Assembly: GCA_003254925.1 (NCBI GenBank)
Contig: QANZ01017556.1
Span: 48,792 to 112,791 of the forward strand
Source: Chamaecrista fasciculata
Taxonomy: Eukaryota; Streptophyta; Magnoliopsida; Fabales; Fabaceae
DNA: 64,000 nucleotides
Direction of reading: 5' to 3'
Below the pieces are notes generated by a model, which worked only from the letters and a program-made list of their open reading frames with translations, did not search any database and had not been told where the DNA came from. The translations under genes were made by a program, and so were the position numbers. Shown piece after piece: positions 36,320-48,174 of the stretch (position 1 is the stretch's first letter; every line of letters begins with the position of its first letter).

Positions 36320-37217
36320 ATGAAGAACTGTGAGCTTTGTAAGATTCCGGCGAGGACGTACTGTGAATCGGATCAGGCATGTTTGTGTTGGGACTGCGAT
36401 GCTAAGGTCCATGGAGCTAATTTCTTGGTAGCTAGGCACTCTAGGACTCTTCTATGCCATGCCTGTCAGTCTCCGACGCCGTGGAAAGCCTCCGGTGCTA
36501 TGCTCGGAAACACTGTTTCTCTTTGCGAGACTTGCGCCGGCGGAATGAAGAAGGTTAATCGCCGCGACGAAGGCGAAGAGAGCGAAGGCGATAATGACGA
36601 CGACATCGTAGACACAGACGATGATCTCGACGAAGACGATAGCGATGACAGTGACGATGACGGTGACGACGACGAAGGCGCCGTCGGCGACGAGGACGGC
36701 GATAATCAGGTGGTTCCGTTGTCGTCGACGCCGCCTCCTCCGGCGTCTAACTCATCGAGTAGCGAAGAGTCGGTTAGCAGGTGCAATAGCGGTAGTAGAG
36801 AAGATATTTCTGAAACAGTAGCTACAATTTTGTTGAAACGAAGGCGTCACGATGCGTCGGATGATAATGATTACCAGGTTTTTGATTCGTTATACTTTTA
36901 ACAATTTCATCTGATTTTTTTACATTTATTCTTTGATCTAGATCATTTCATGGATTTGGAGCTGAATGAACCATTAGTAATGATTTCGTAATGTTGATTT
37001 TTGATCCTTTTCAAAACAGGATGGCTCAAAGCGTCCGAGTACTCAACGGAGGATTTCTGGGATATCGTACGAAGGCAGTGACGGAATATCCACAGAATCG
37101 TCGGAAGGCGAAGAAATTGAACCGGCGACGAATTCGGCATCGTCAAAGGAGTCTCCGGCTAGATTTGACGGCTCACATGGTTCAAGTGACGACAAAACTA
37201 CAACCGAAGCCGTTTGA
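36320..37217 (+). CDS. B-box zinc-finger protein, BBX28/29 type, 2 exons
   Basis: Exons are 36320-36877 and 37020-37217 (GT-AG, phase 0), giving 251 aa. The N-terminal B-box is complete: C4, C7, C15, D18, C23, C26, H31, H40. A second half-motif follows (C46-x2-C49 ... C69-x2-C72), as in BBX28/29-type proteins. There is no CCT domain. Residues about 80-130 form a very acidic Asp/Glu tract, then a Ser/Pro-rich stretch and KRRRH near 175, a possible nuclear signal. The second exon is Ser/Glu-rich and ends DDKTTTEAV. Proteins of this group act in the nucleus in light and photoperiod signalling by binding other regulators rather than DNA alone. The start is the first Met, directly before the B-box. 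A shorter, unspliced reading stops after VFDSLYF and is probably only the retained intron. Confidence 0.93.
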
Positions 37218-39544
37218 TTTTAGAATTCGGAATATCATAGAGGAACGATCAAGGTGTTAGCCTAAGATATATATTTCTGAAATTTTCACTAACTCCTCCT
37301 AACGACAGTCTTAGTTTTTGACCATTCCATTAATTGTATTAATGAAGGTTTTTATCTTGGTGCTTCAAAGAGAAAGATTGTATTGAATTGTGTTGCCAGC
37401 GAAACTTGTAGCTTGCAGCCTTGCATACTTTTTTTTTTTTGTTAATGTAAATCATCATTAAAAAAAATTAAAACAGTTCTATTTTTTATTAGGAGCCGAA
37501 AATCTGTTTATTCTTGTCAAAAGGAAATGCCTAATAGGAATTGACTGGTTGCAATCAAATCAGATTATAAAAAGAATTAGGTAGCATTAGTCTTGAGCTG
37601 GTAATATCTTCTTGTTTTGCATTAAAATAATTGAAACTTTTTCAAACATTGGGTTTTACGTGTCAAATGAAGATGCCCATTGCCAAAGACGGGATATATG
37701 AAGGATCCCCCAAATTATTAAAATATTGAAAAATGGTAAAACTTTGGGCTGTATTTGAAGGATTGTAAGAAAGGAGCAAAATTGAAACAAGGACAAAGGA
37801 GTGTCAGAAAATGCCATACTAGTAGTAGTGTAGTGGTGTGAGACGCAAACAAACAACCCGATCATATGTATGGATGTAAGTTATGAGATAGGCTTAAAGA
37901 AGAGGGGGTTGAAGAAGTATTGTAGTAGTAGTTGTAGGTGGTTTTGCTTTGATGGGGGAGAAAATGCGTGTCATGCTCTACAACCTCACAAAAGCACATG
38001 AATTATGAAAGCCCACTCAATTCACAATTCCAAATTTGGGTATACCATGCTTGTTTCATTTGCCACCGGCTTATCCTCTACATGCTACATGGTCCTACAA
38101 ATAACTACAAGGCCATTTTGGTAACTTAACTAGTGGCTTCAGGCTTCATCTATTTGCTTCCTTCCTTGCTTCACTTAAAACTTTTTTTTTTATAGAAAGC
38201 TTACTATTTAGTTTTTGATTTTTTATTTTGAAAACAAATCAACTTTTCAATAATCAAAATATATTATTTTATTCTTAAAATATCTCAATTGTCAATAATT
38301 TAGTCTCTATTATGATTTGGTACTTGAATTTGAACAAAATTTAATCCAAGAGACTTATCAAGGATATGACATACTTTCAAGTTCTATGAGCGTTTGTAGA
38401 GATATTTACAGATTAATATCAGTAAAATCCTCACATCAGCAGCGAGACAACCTAGTAGATTATTAACCAACATTTTACCAATTGGACTAATATTTTTTTG
38501 GCTTCATAGTCAAAGTATTTATTATTTTCTTGTGGTGAAATTTTCATTTAAGAATAAACTGTCCACCATAGAATATTTTTCTTGGTTTAAAAGTGATATT
38601 TGAATGCTGATCACTTAGTTCAAAGACTAGGTAATGAATCATTAATTAAATCGCAATTGTGTGGTTGACTCATGCTTTAATTTATTTTAAGAGGGAGATA
38701 TTTTTTAGTATTTTTAATATATTGTGTTGAGCAGATATCTGGGAGATGATCATCCTCACCACACACGAAGGTTCGTTAGTTGGATAATTATGGTTGTTAT
38801 TAATTAATAGAGAAATAAATATTAATTTAATTGCATGATACTTTGAATACACTGTAAGAACAAATGATGGCAGGCCAGGCATCACAATCAAGTGGGGAGG
38901 TAGTAGAAGAGAAGAAGGCTTTAAAAAAAGCATAGATGGAATGGGAATTCAACTTTATAGAAATCAGACACAAAAATCTTACTACTTTATTTATACAAAT
39001 AACAATAAAGAATGCATATAATAAGAAGTCGTACTTGTAAGGCTTATGGGCCTCAGAAGAGGATGTGGACGAGGGAGGTTGTCTCAGGAATCAGCCATAT
39101 ATCAAACCCTCCAAGGAGAATGAACACTTGGTTAAGAAGGACTAAGCTTGTCTAATCATATTAATATGTTTATTTAAATGGGTGGTTTTTATTTAATTTA
39201 CTTATTTTATAATATTGAGAGATGTAATCGAGGCACCAGCAAGTGTGAGTGAAAAATATTAAACAATTGCATTTTGGTGCAGAGATAGAGAGAGAGAGAT
39301 GAACCCAAAAAAATGAAGGATGTGGCCGAGATTTATTGGAATGCTTGTGTTATGTGGTTGTGCTCATTTCATCCTTCTTTCTTTCTTTCTTTCTTTCTTT
39401 TCTATTTTTATTATCTTTTCATCTTTCACCACTGTACACTGACCGCGATATTTTCATTACTCAAATTTCCCTCACCAATCATCTCATTTCTCATCTACTT
39501 GATAACGACAATAGAATTTACGTTTTTTTTTTTTTAAAAAAAAA
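37218..39544. other. Intergenic, with the B-box gene 3' flank at its left end
   Basis: No gene is recognisable. 38210-38340 resembles half of the MITE family at 59000-59285 ('caataatttagt' and 'aatcaaaatatat' words). A short TTTC microsatellite lies at 39375-39400. Confidence 0.4.
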
Positions 39545-39995
39545 ATTACACTTTTGGTCTGCTATATATTTAGAATGAATTTCAATTTAGTCCTCTATTT
39601 TATTTTACAAAATTAATTATATATTTCTCGTTTCAAATTCAATTTAGTCCTCTAAAACTATGCGTTACTTTTTACTAATGTTTTCTTTGTTCAATTGCAG
39701 TTACCAGCAACAAATCGAGTTTGAAAGTGAGCAGCTAATTTTATTATCAAAGAAGTGAAATTAATCAAAACTCTTTTCATTTAAGTCTGAATACACGAGT
39801 TCAAAATTATAAATTATTTTAAACTAATCTTTTTTTCTATTCAGTTAAGACTATCGATAAATAAAATCAAATTAAATTCAAAAATAGAATGAAACAAAAA
39901 AAATATAAAAATATTTAGGACCAAATTTGGAAAAAATTAACAGACTAAATCGAAATCACCCCAAACATATAAGAGTAAAAGTGCAATTTGACCAT
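39545..39995. mobile_element. Foldback MITE, same group as 31437-32265
   Basis: The left 'ttacacttttggtctgct' faces the right 'agagtaaaagtgcaatttgacc', with inner 'aatttagtcctct' against 'agactaaatcgaaat'. The inner phrases about 'gactatcgataaataaaatc' link it to the elements at 31437 and 41570. The boundaries are approximate. Confidence 0.6.
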
Positions 39996-40877
39996 TTTTT
40001 TTACATATATTTTCATACATCCACTTAAAAGTTAAAATCACTCCTTTTTAACCACTCATTTAAAAAAAAAAAAAAAAAACTCATTTAAAATTTTTTTTTT
40101 TACAAAACTAAATTTGGACCATTTTGAAAGGCAGGAAAAGGTAGAAGAAACATGAGGAGTAAGGTAGTGAATATTACGTAAGTGCCCCTGAAACAGTGGG
40201 TTACCTCAAAGTAATATTAATGGATGAGGTTACAGCTTGCTTTCCGTTGTAGGAAGTAAGCAAATGCCTGTCTCTGTGTAAATGTCACTGTGTCCCAAAC
40301 AAAGCCTGAAATGTGAAATCAATAATGTCCATTAAAAGAATCATGTACTGCACTTTCTCTGACTTCTTCATAGCCACTCACTTCTCTTCTCATGACGACA
40401 CTCATCCCTCCAACCAGCAAAAATCTTCTTTTTCAAAGAATCATGTGCTGCCTCTTCATTTTAGTCTTTAAATTCAATTTTGTTTCTTTTTTTTTTTTTA
40501 AATTTTGATCTTAGAATGAATTATAAGATGAATTTCACTATTTGTTCAAAGCACGCACACCCAAGTGTTTTGTTCAATGTTGATAGTCCCCACATAATAT
40601 ATGAATGTGTGTAAATTGGAAGAATGAAAGAATAGGTAGGATGCTTCGTGTATTCGCATTTTGGAGTGATGAGACTGCCAAGCTGCCTCTTCATTTTCGG
40701 CAACTTCGGAACCACAAGAATTTTGCTTCTCGCTTCGCCACCTTATAATTTTAAACCAATCCAACAACCATCCCTCCCTATAACGTTGACTAAATTGGAA
40801 ATTTTGACATCAACTGCAAGTTTTTGGCACTAACTAATCTATTCCACGAACCCATAAACACTCCAACCAAATTTAAC
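39996..40877. other. Intergenic, nothing recognisable
   Basis: The stretch has a few pyrimidine-rich and AT-rich runs. No frame resembles a protein family. Confidence 0.35.
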
Positions 40878-41455
40878 GGCAAAACACCATTTCGTGCCTC
40901 TAACGTTTGTGGTGATTTTCAGTTATGCCCTTAACATTTCATTTGTGTCAGTTGTGCCCCCAATGTGAAAGGTTAGTTTCAATTATGCCCCTATTTTCAA
41001 TCATCCACAAAAAAAATTACCATTTTCGCACGATTTGAGCTCGGTTTTGATCAGATTTCATATGAGTTTTAATTTTCGGACATCACAAACTTGATTCTTT
41101 GGATCAATTTCAAAGATTAAGCTCAAAATAGCCCCAAATCTGAAGAAAATCGGACCCGATGAACCCTAAAATGGACCAAAACGAAATGCAGCAAAACGAA
41201 GCATTTTTCTCAAAATTTCCATGTGCAAAATGATCCTTAGGAGCCGAAAATGAGTACCTATAAACTCATTTATCAAAACAAACTGAAACGAACACGAATC
41301 TAAGCTTAAAAGTTCTGAAAAATGGTACACTAACGAGGGTGGGGGCATAATTGAAACTAACATTTCACATTGGGGACACAACTAACACAAATGAAACGTT
41401 AGGGGCATAACTGAAAATCACCGCAAACGTTAAGGGCACGAAAGGGTGTTTTGCC
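40878..41455. mobile_element. Foldback Mutator-type element with perfect 9-bp target duplication
   Basis: It starts GGCAAAACACCATTTCGTGC and ends with the inverted copy GGGTGTTTTGCC. The arms (about 125 bp each) carry 'cagttatgcccttaac' and 'gttaggggcataactg' words. The direct repeat 'aaatttaac' flanks it exactly at 40869-40877 and 41456-41464. The centre is unique non-coding DNA. Confidence 0.93.
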
Positions 41456-41569
41456 AAATTTAACATTCAAAACGTAAGATAGATGTTTTTATTATCACCT
41501 AAGTGTAATTTTAGTCTTTATCTTTAGGGTAAGTTACAATCTAATCCTTTCTCTTCTTTTTTTTTTTCA

Positions 41570-42190
41570 ATTTTGGTTCTATATCTTTTTTTTTTTGTTC
41601 AAATGGAGTCGTACAAACAAAGTTAAATTGAGCTTTGAAAATGAGTTATTCGTTTCATAGTTAAACGAGCGAAGTTATAAGTCATATATCTATCATTTCA
41701 AGTCTGATTGTGTCAAATTTGGAGTTATAAGTTACTTTTGAATTTTTGATAAGTTTTTTTTTGTCCAGTTAGGACTATCAACAAATGAAGTATATCAGAC
41801 TTTTTTTGTTCCATAAGCACTTTAAGAACTGATTTGTTGATGATCTTAACTCGACAAAAAAGAACTCATCAAGAGTAATATATATATATATATATGAATT
41901 CATCACAATAAGATTTGAAACGAGATAGATATATATGACTAATTTTTTTTTACTGTGAAATGGTCAACACACTTTTGGAGTCCAATTTGACATTGTTTGT
42001 TGACGACCCTAACTGGACAAAGAAAAGACTTGTCAAGAATAACTTGTGTCTTTGAACTCTTCATAATCGAATTTAAAACAAGAGAAATATGACTATATTT
42101 TGTTTTTGGCCCGAAAGATATGATTATATTTAGTTAATGAAACTAAGGAGTAAAAATTTTCGAAAAGATACAAGACCAAAATTTTGGCCT
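41570..42190. mobile_element. Foldback element, same group as 31437-32265
   Basis: The inner phrases 'gtccagttaggactatcaac' near 41775 and 'gttgacgaccctaactggac' near 42000 are inverted copies. The outer arms ('ttggttctatatctttt' and 'aagatacaagaccaaaatt') are also inverted. The boundaries are approximate. Confidence 0.65.
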
Positions 42191-43776
42191 TTTATTATTT
42201 TTATAAAATACATTGAAATATTTTTATTTTTATAAAATAAATACTTTCCAACAATATTAATATCATCATTTAATAATAATAATAACTTAAAAAAACATAG
42301 GAAATATCTCATCAACAAACATCTTTTTGAAAGATTAATTAAAACATTGTTTTGGTTCTTCTCATATTTTTCAACCAATGTGGCTTATGCTCATGTGCAT
42401 GAGACTAACCTTCATCTTTATTTAATTATTCTATATTTTCACAACTTCACATATATACTCTTGGCTCTTATTTTGAGAATAAAAATAGAATAATAAAAAT
42501 TTGAAGATTAAAATAAAATTCACCCTACAATTTGAGGACCAAAATGATTATTTGCCCTTATTTTTATTAATACAAGCATTGAAACGAAAATAAAGGTTTA
42601 GTCCATTTTTTAGATATTAAAAATTGAAACAAAAAAATGAATTCTAAGAAATAAAATTAAAAGTCGAAATAAATTTTTTTCTTAAATCAAATTCACACTT
42701 CAAATAATTAAATTAAAGCTTATATTTTTCAACTTTCTAGCACTGAACAATTTCATCTTTTTGGTTGTGATATTCTATTACAAAATTATTAGTAGTGGAG
42801 AAATGAGTAAAAGGAAACATCATTGTGATTTGTGAGTGTAGTTTGGTTGAATATTACTAATTAGCTAGGCGTAAGGAAGATGAGATGGAGTAATATGTGG
42901 TAAAAATGATCATCTTGTTGGAGATGGGGCGGTGAGTAAGTAAAGTAAATCAATTGTGGTCCAAATCCAATATATGTGGTAAATGATGCAACTCACATCA
43001 CGAAACTTATTTTATTAGTGCCTGCTAAATGCTAATAAGCAATAAGACAACATATATAAACCACAATAATAATAATCAACACCCACAAATTACTTCATAT
43101 CCTTTCTCGATCAAACCTAAACGCTATCCACCAAATTGGGTGACAACTAACAACACCATGACAATCTGAGAGTGATACTCACCCTTCTTCACTAATGCAC
43201 ACTTCATGTACTTTTTAGTTGATGAGAAAAGCAAAGCAAGCATATAGTGACGCACCATGACTGTTAATGTTATATTGTTGGTAAATGAATTCTTTCACAA
43301 AACCCAGCCAGCTCCGCTCTACTTTTCTTCACCTATAATATGTTGGATATATATCCACATCAACTAAGGCCTAGTTAGGAAATCATCCAAACTTCATTTG
43401 GACACTATTTCATTGATAAACAGTGCAAATCACTGTTTTTCTGTAAAACAAAATTATCATTTTATTGACAACATTATTGCATTCTCTATTATAATTATTA
43501 TTGTATTCTTACTCATACGCTTATACTTACCTATATTCTAATATAAATATAAAAAATTATTAGGAAAAATAGTAATTTTATATACCATCATTTATTCCAC
43601 TTATAATATTCTCTCTTGATCCATAATATTTTACCATTTTTTTTCACTCACACCCCTCTCTCTCTCTCTCACACACACACATATATTATATAATTTATAT
43701 TAATTTAATTTAAAAATTATTTTTGTTCATTTGCAATGTTGTTATTTTTTTGTCTCAGTGTTCTTCTATTTGTTTG
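42191..43776. other. Intergenic, nothing recognisable
   Basis: AT-rich, with a fragment of a 'ggaccaaaatgattatttgccc' MITE end at about 42536-42557 and a CT/CA microsatellite at about 43655-43682. No gene. Confidence 0.4.
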
Positions 43777-44590
43777 AGTAAAATATACAATTAAATTCCT
43801 AAATTTTTTTAAGATACAATCTTCTTTTATTCCTGTTATTTAAAAAAATTAAGCAAATTAATTATCTTCACTTTTGTAAGTATTTTGGTCCTCAAATTAT
43901 GAAATTAGTTTCGTTTGGGTCCTAAAATTATTTATGGATTTTTTTTCCTCAAACTACGAGATTAGTTGCATTTTTTGTTCGCAAACTATTTTTTTGTTAT
44001 ATTTCATGTCCAAAATCATCTGATTTCAACCTTACTATATTTTTGTAAGTAAAATATACAATTCAATCCTCAACTTTTTTTATGATACAATCTTACTACA
44101 CTTTTTGTAAAAATTAAAAAAAAATCAAACTAATTTATTATCTTCCCTTTTGTTGGCATTTTGGTCCTCAAACTATGAGATCAGTTTCGTTTGAGTCCTA
44201 AAAATATTTCTGGTTTTGTTTTTTTCTCAAATTACGAGATTAGTTCCATTTTGGTCCGCAAACTATTTTTTGTTCTATTTTCGTGTCCAAGATTATCTTA
44301 TTTCAACCTTCCTTTTTTTTGGACTAAAATATACTATTCAATCCCTCAATTTTTTTTAGGTATAATCTTTCTCTATTCCCGTAACTACATTGTTTTTTTG
44401 CAAAAAATTTATGATCTTCACTTTTGTAGGCATTTTGGTCCTTAAACTATGGAATCAGTTCCATTTGAGTCCTAAAGCTACTTCTATTTTTGTTCTCAAA
44501 CTATGAGATTAGTTTTATTTTGGTCTTCAAACTATTTTTTATTATATTTTTATGTCCAAAATATTTTGATTTCACAAGTTGGAGACAAAT
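43777..44590. repeat. Three tandem copies of a 270-275 bp unit
   Basis: The units begin 'agtaaaatatacaatt' (43777), 'agtaaaatatacaattc' (44048) and 'actaaaatatactattc' (44322). Each runs through 'attttggtcctcaaa', 'ctatgagat(c/t)agtt' and 'tgtccaaaat'. The copies differ by scattered substitutions and small indels, so the array is old. Confidence 0.88.
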
Positions 44591-45416
44591 TTATCGTGCA
44601 TTTTCTTTATTGATATTTTGATCTGTCACTTTATTTTTTTGGTCATTGAATTTCAGAAATAAACCCGATCATTGGTGATTGCGATTTTCTACGAGTACTG
44701 AGTTATAATTTACACATTTTAAGGACTCATAAAATTATGGACCAAATTGTACGTTTACAATAATTTTCATGTTATTTGCATTTTGTTCCCATCATCTCAT
44801 TTCAGATGCAAACCACCATTCCAAAATTTATCATTAGCACAAATTCTTAGATTATTTCAATCAACCAAAATCATTACATACCCTTTTATATAATTTTATA
44901 GGATTTATCTAACATGTGCCCTTAAGGCACATTTTTAAGTTTCTTCTGATTGGTTAGTAGAGCATCTCATATCTTGAAATCTACGAAAGTTCATTTAAAA
45001 GATAATTTTTAATGTTTGAAAACTCAATTGACCAATAAAAAAAAACCTTAACATGTGCCATGAGGGCACATGTTAGAAAGACCCAATTTTATATTCTATT
45101 TGACATCATTTATTCTCAAATCATCAAAACACCAATTCATTATTCCATTTCATTTCACTACTCCAACATCTCATCTCATTTCATAAAATAAAATGAAATG
45201 GTTTCCCAATCAAACCCTAAGAAAAGAATTTACACAGAATAGTATTGAATTATTGAAGTCGCCAACAATATGGTCTTATGGTCAAAGTTATGATTAAAAA
45301 ATATAAATTCAAGGATAAAAAAATTTAAAATCAATTCTAATTTACGGATCAAATTATTGATAATCAAAATATTTTAAAAATCAGATTATATATTTTAATT
45401 ATTTAAGGCCAAAATG
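44591..45416. other. Intergenic repeat debris
   Basis: No gene. Near-inverted 'aacatgtgcccttaaggcac' (44911) and 'acatgtgccatgagggcaca' (45052) mark a small inverted-repeat element of about 160 bp. 45345-45415 matches one end of the MITE family at 59000-59285. Confidence 0.5.
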
Positions 45417-47002
45417 CAAGGAACCCCTTGAACTTTGGGGCATGTATGCATTACCTCCCTGAACTTCAAAAGTGCATAAATTAGGCCCTGAACTTTAAAT
45501 TTGGTGCAAGTCACCTCCTTCTATTGAAATTCTGTCAAATATTTAACAGAATCCTGAGTCAACGTTTCTTTAATTTAGCAAACTCATTATATTAAAAGCC
45601 ACCTCACCTTAATTTGCCAAGTCATGTTGTTTTTTCTTTTTAGGTTTTGCAATTCTTGAAAGCTTAATACATAGTACAAAAAACCGGATCGGACCGGACG
45701 GTTCAACTGGTGACCCGGTGAACCGGACATCAGACCAGTCCGAAATAAGAAAAATATCGTTCTGCATTTGACCCGGCCAGTCACCGGTTCAACCGGCGGT
45801 TGAACCGCCAGACCGGTGAACTGTGAATCGGTTTGACCCCGCAGATTTTGCAAAAATTACATATTGACCCCAAAAAATTTTCAAAAAAATTATAAATTGG
45901 TCCTTGGATACATATTATCTAGGGACTAAAATGAAAACTTTAAAAATTTTTGGAGTCAATTTGTAATTTTTATAAAATTTGTTATAATTAAAATTGCAAA
46001 ATAGTTCCAAACGGTAACAAAGTGTTTAATTTTTACTTTATATTTAAATTATTATAAGATATTAATGTGTATTTGATGAATATGTATATTTGAAAATGTA
46101 TTTTTTAAGTAAACGACTCAACCAGTTGAACCAGTGACTCGAGCCTTTCACCGGGTCAATGGCCGGTCCGGTTTTTTGTGCTAGGGCTTAATGTTTAAAG
46201 TAAAGAGAATTTTGGTCCCAAAAAAAATCGAAAGAGAGAAGCTGGAAGGAGAACAAAACACCCACAACCATGGCTGCCATCACCAGATGCGCCTTCATCG
46301 CCGCCGCCAACAGCCTCCTCTCGACGCTAATAAGCCATTGCAGAAACCCAGTATCATTATCCTCTGCCTCCTCCGTCAATGTCATCGTCCTCTTCTGGTT
46401 ACTTCTTTTTTTTTTCAGATCTAACGATTTTAGGCGATTTCATAAATGCGGCGTTTACAACGGGGTCGTTTCAGATCGTCATAGTGACATTGGAACATGA
46501 GTTTGCTGAGACTTGGACCGAAATTGAAATTAAAGAGAGCGAGATTCAAATCGGCGAATCCGTTCTTACAGGCTTCGATGTTTGTATAGGCGGTGTTGAG
46601 TCTAAATGTTGATGATAATTGAACAAGAAGCATGTGGATGACACAAATATGCAGTAAAATTAGTGGGTTGTGAGTAAGTAGTGTTATCTATCTTGCCGCC
46701 ATGGTTGTGGGTCTTTTTCTTTCATTGAAGCATTGAGATTCAGTAATTGCAAAACATTAAAAAAAAAAGAAAAAGAAAAAACATGATTTGGCAAATTAAG
46801 GTGAGGTGGCTTTTAATAGGATGAGTTGGCTAAATTAAAGAAATGGTGAGTCAGCATTCTGTTAAATATTTAACAGAGTTTAAATATAAGGAGGTTTTTT
46901 GCACAAAATTTAAAGTTTAGGGTCTAATTTATGCATTTTTGAAGTTCAGTGAGGTAATCCACAAATACCCCAAAGTTCAAGGGGGTTATTTGCATTTTGG
47001 CC
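45417..47002. mobile_element. Long-TIR Mutator-type element with nested insertion and possible gene cargo
   Basis: It begins GGCCAAAATGCAAGGAACCC; its inverted copy closes at 47002 (TTGCATTTTGGCC). The flanks 'attatttaa' and 'attaattaa' agree at 8 of 9. The arms run inward for roughly 270 bp plus an extension reaching 'cccacaaccatggctgcc' (46259), mirrored by 'gccgccatggttgtggg' (46695). A separate element at 45672-46182 has inserted into the left arm. An open frame beginning MAAITRCAFIAAANS at 46270, Ala/Ser-rich like an organelle-targeting N-terminus, lies in the centre; I cannot name its parent gene. Confidence 0.85.
45672..46182. mobile_element. hAT-like 'accggt' MITE nested in the 45417-47002 element
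   Basis: The ends CATAGTACAAAAAACCGGA and TCCGGTTTTTTGTGCTAGG are inverted with two or three mismatches. The 8-mers 'gcttaata' and 'gcttaatg' flank it (7 of 8), the duplication length of hAT elements. Removing it restores the broken inverted arm of the host element. Its right end is shared with 16995-17460. Confidence 0.78.
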
Positions 47003-48174
47003 ATTAATTAATGACTGATTAGTTAAAAATAAATAATAATTAAAAGAAAACAAAAATGGTGTGGGTGGGTTTCGATTTTCGAAAACCTCGAAAGGCTTCC
47101 CAGAAGTAAAAGCAGATTCGAGGTCGCTGTTGTTGTTAAAGTTCAGCATCTCCAGGTGTTGGGTCCAAAAATAATAACGAGCTTTTAATTTCAATAACTT
47201 CTCTGTATAAATTTGATTTAATATTATACGACCAAAACAAATGAAAAAGAAAACATCAAACCTTATTAATTCAATTTTTATAATGAAAAAGACTTAGGTA
47301 ATGTTCCTTATATTTTTGTTATAAGATTTCTCAATAAGCATTTGACACGTGATAAAAATTTGATGTATGACCAATCATGGTAGAGAGAGATTATTAAACA
47401 CACCTTTTCACATGACCAATCATAAAAGAGAGAGAATATAAATTAAGTTTTTGATTGAAAGAACCTTATAGCAAAAGATATGATGAACCTTACCTGAGTT
47501 TTTCCTTTTATAATTTCACCTTAATCGATCTTCCATTTTCTCCAATGGCAGCGCATATGAGGGAATATAACATATTTCCAAAGAATTTTGTAGAAAAAAA
47601 TAGTTAATTCTTAATTCTTAATAAACGTAATTGCATAGCCATCTCAATTTCTCAAACATAACACGGCGAACTTATTTTGTTCCATTTTTTCCAGCCACAG
47701 GTTAGTTAACTTTCAATATCTTGTTGTCTCCATCACAATTCTCATACACACAGATACCATATACCTCTTTTATTTCGTCCTCTGTTTTATAATTAAATAA
47801 TAATTATTGTCAAAACCTTATTTTGGTTCTTAGACACTATAGACCTAAAATTATTATTTTTATTCTGTTTTGATCTTTAAATCTTTTTCACATATTTTAC
47901 TGTTAGTCTCAAACTTGTTTTACTGTTAGAGTGTTAGACACTTGTTTTAAATAATTTCTTTATTAGTATATGTATCATAATAAATGATATTAGAGAAATT
48001 TTTTTTTAAAAAAAAATCAACATAAAATTGTCTATATTGTTGGAATTTTTTTCATATTAGTAAGTTTAGATGTTGAAATTACTATTTTAGATATTGAGTT
48101 ATTTTGTAGCAAAGCTTAAATGATATATTTGACAATCATATGTTTGATTAGCCTATAAGATGTTATACTTATTT
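47003..48174. other. Intergenic, nothing recognisable
   Basis: AT-rich, with MITE-like 'ttttggttcttagacac' debris near 47820. No gene. Confidence 0.4.

Noticed and set aside
36083..36439. Minus-strand frames opposite the B-box gene
   Set aside because: They are shadows of the GA microsatellite and the B-box exon; the plus-strand Cys/His pattern is decisive.
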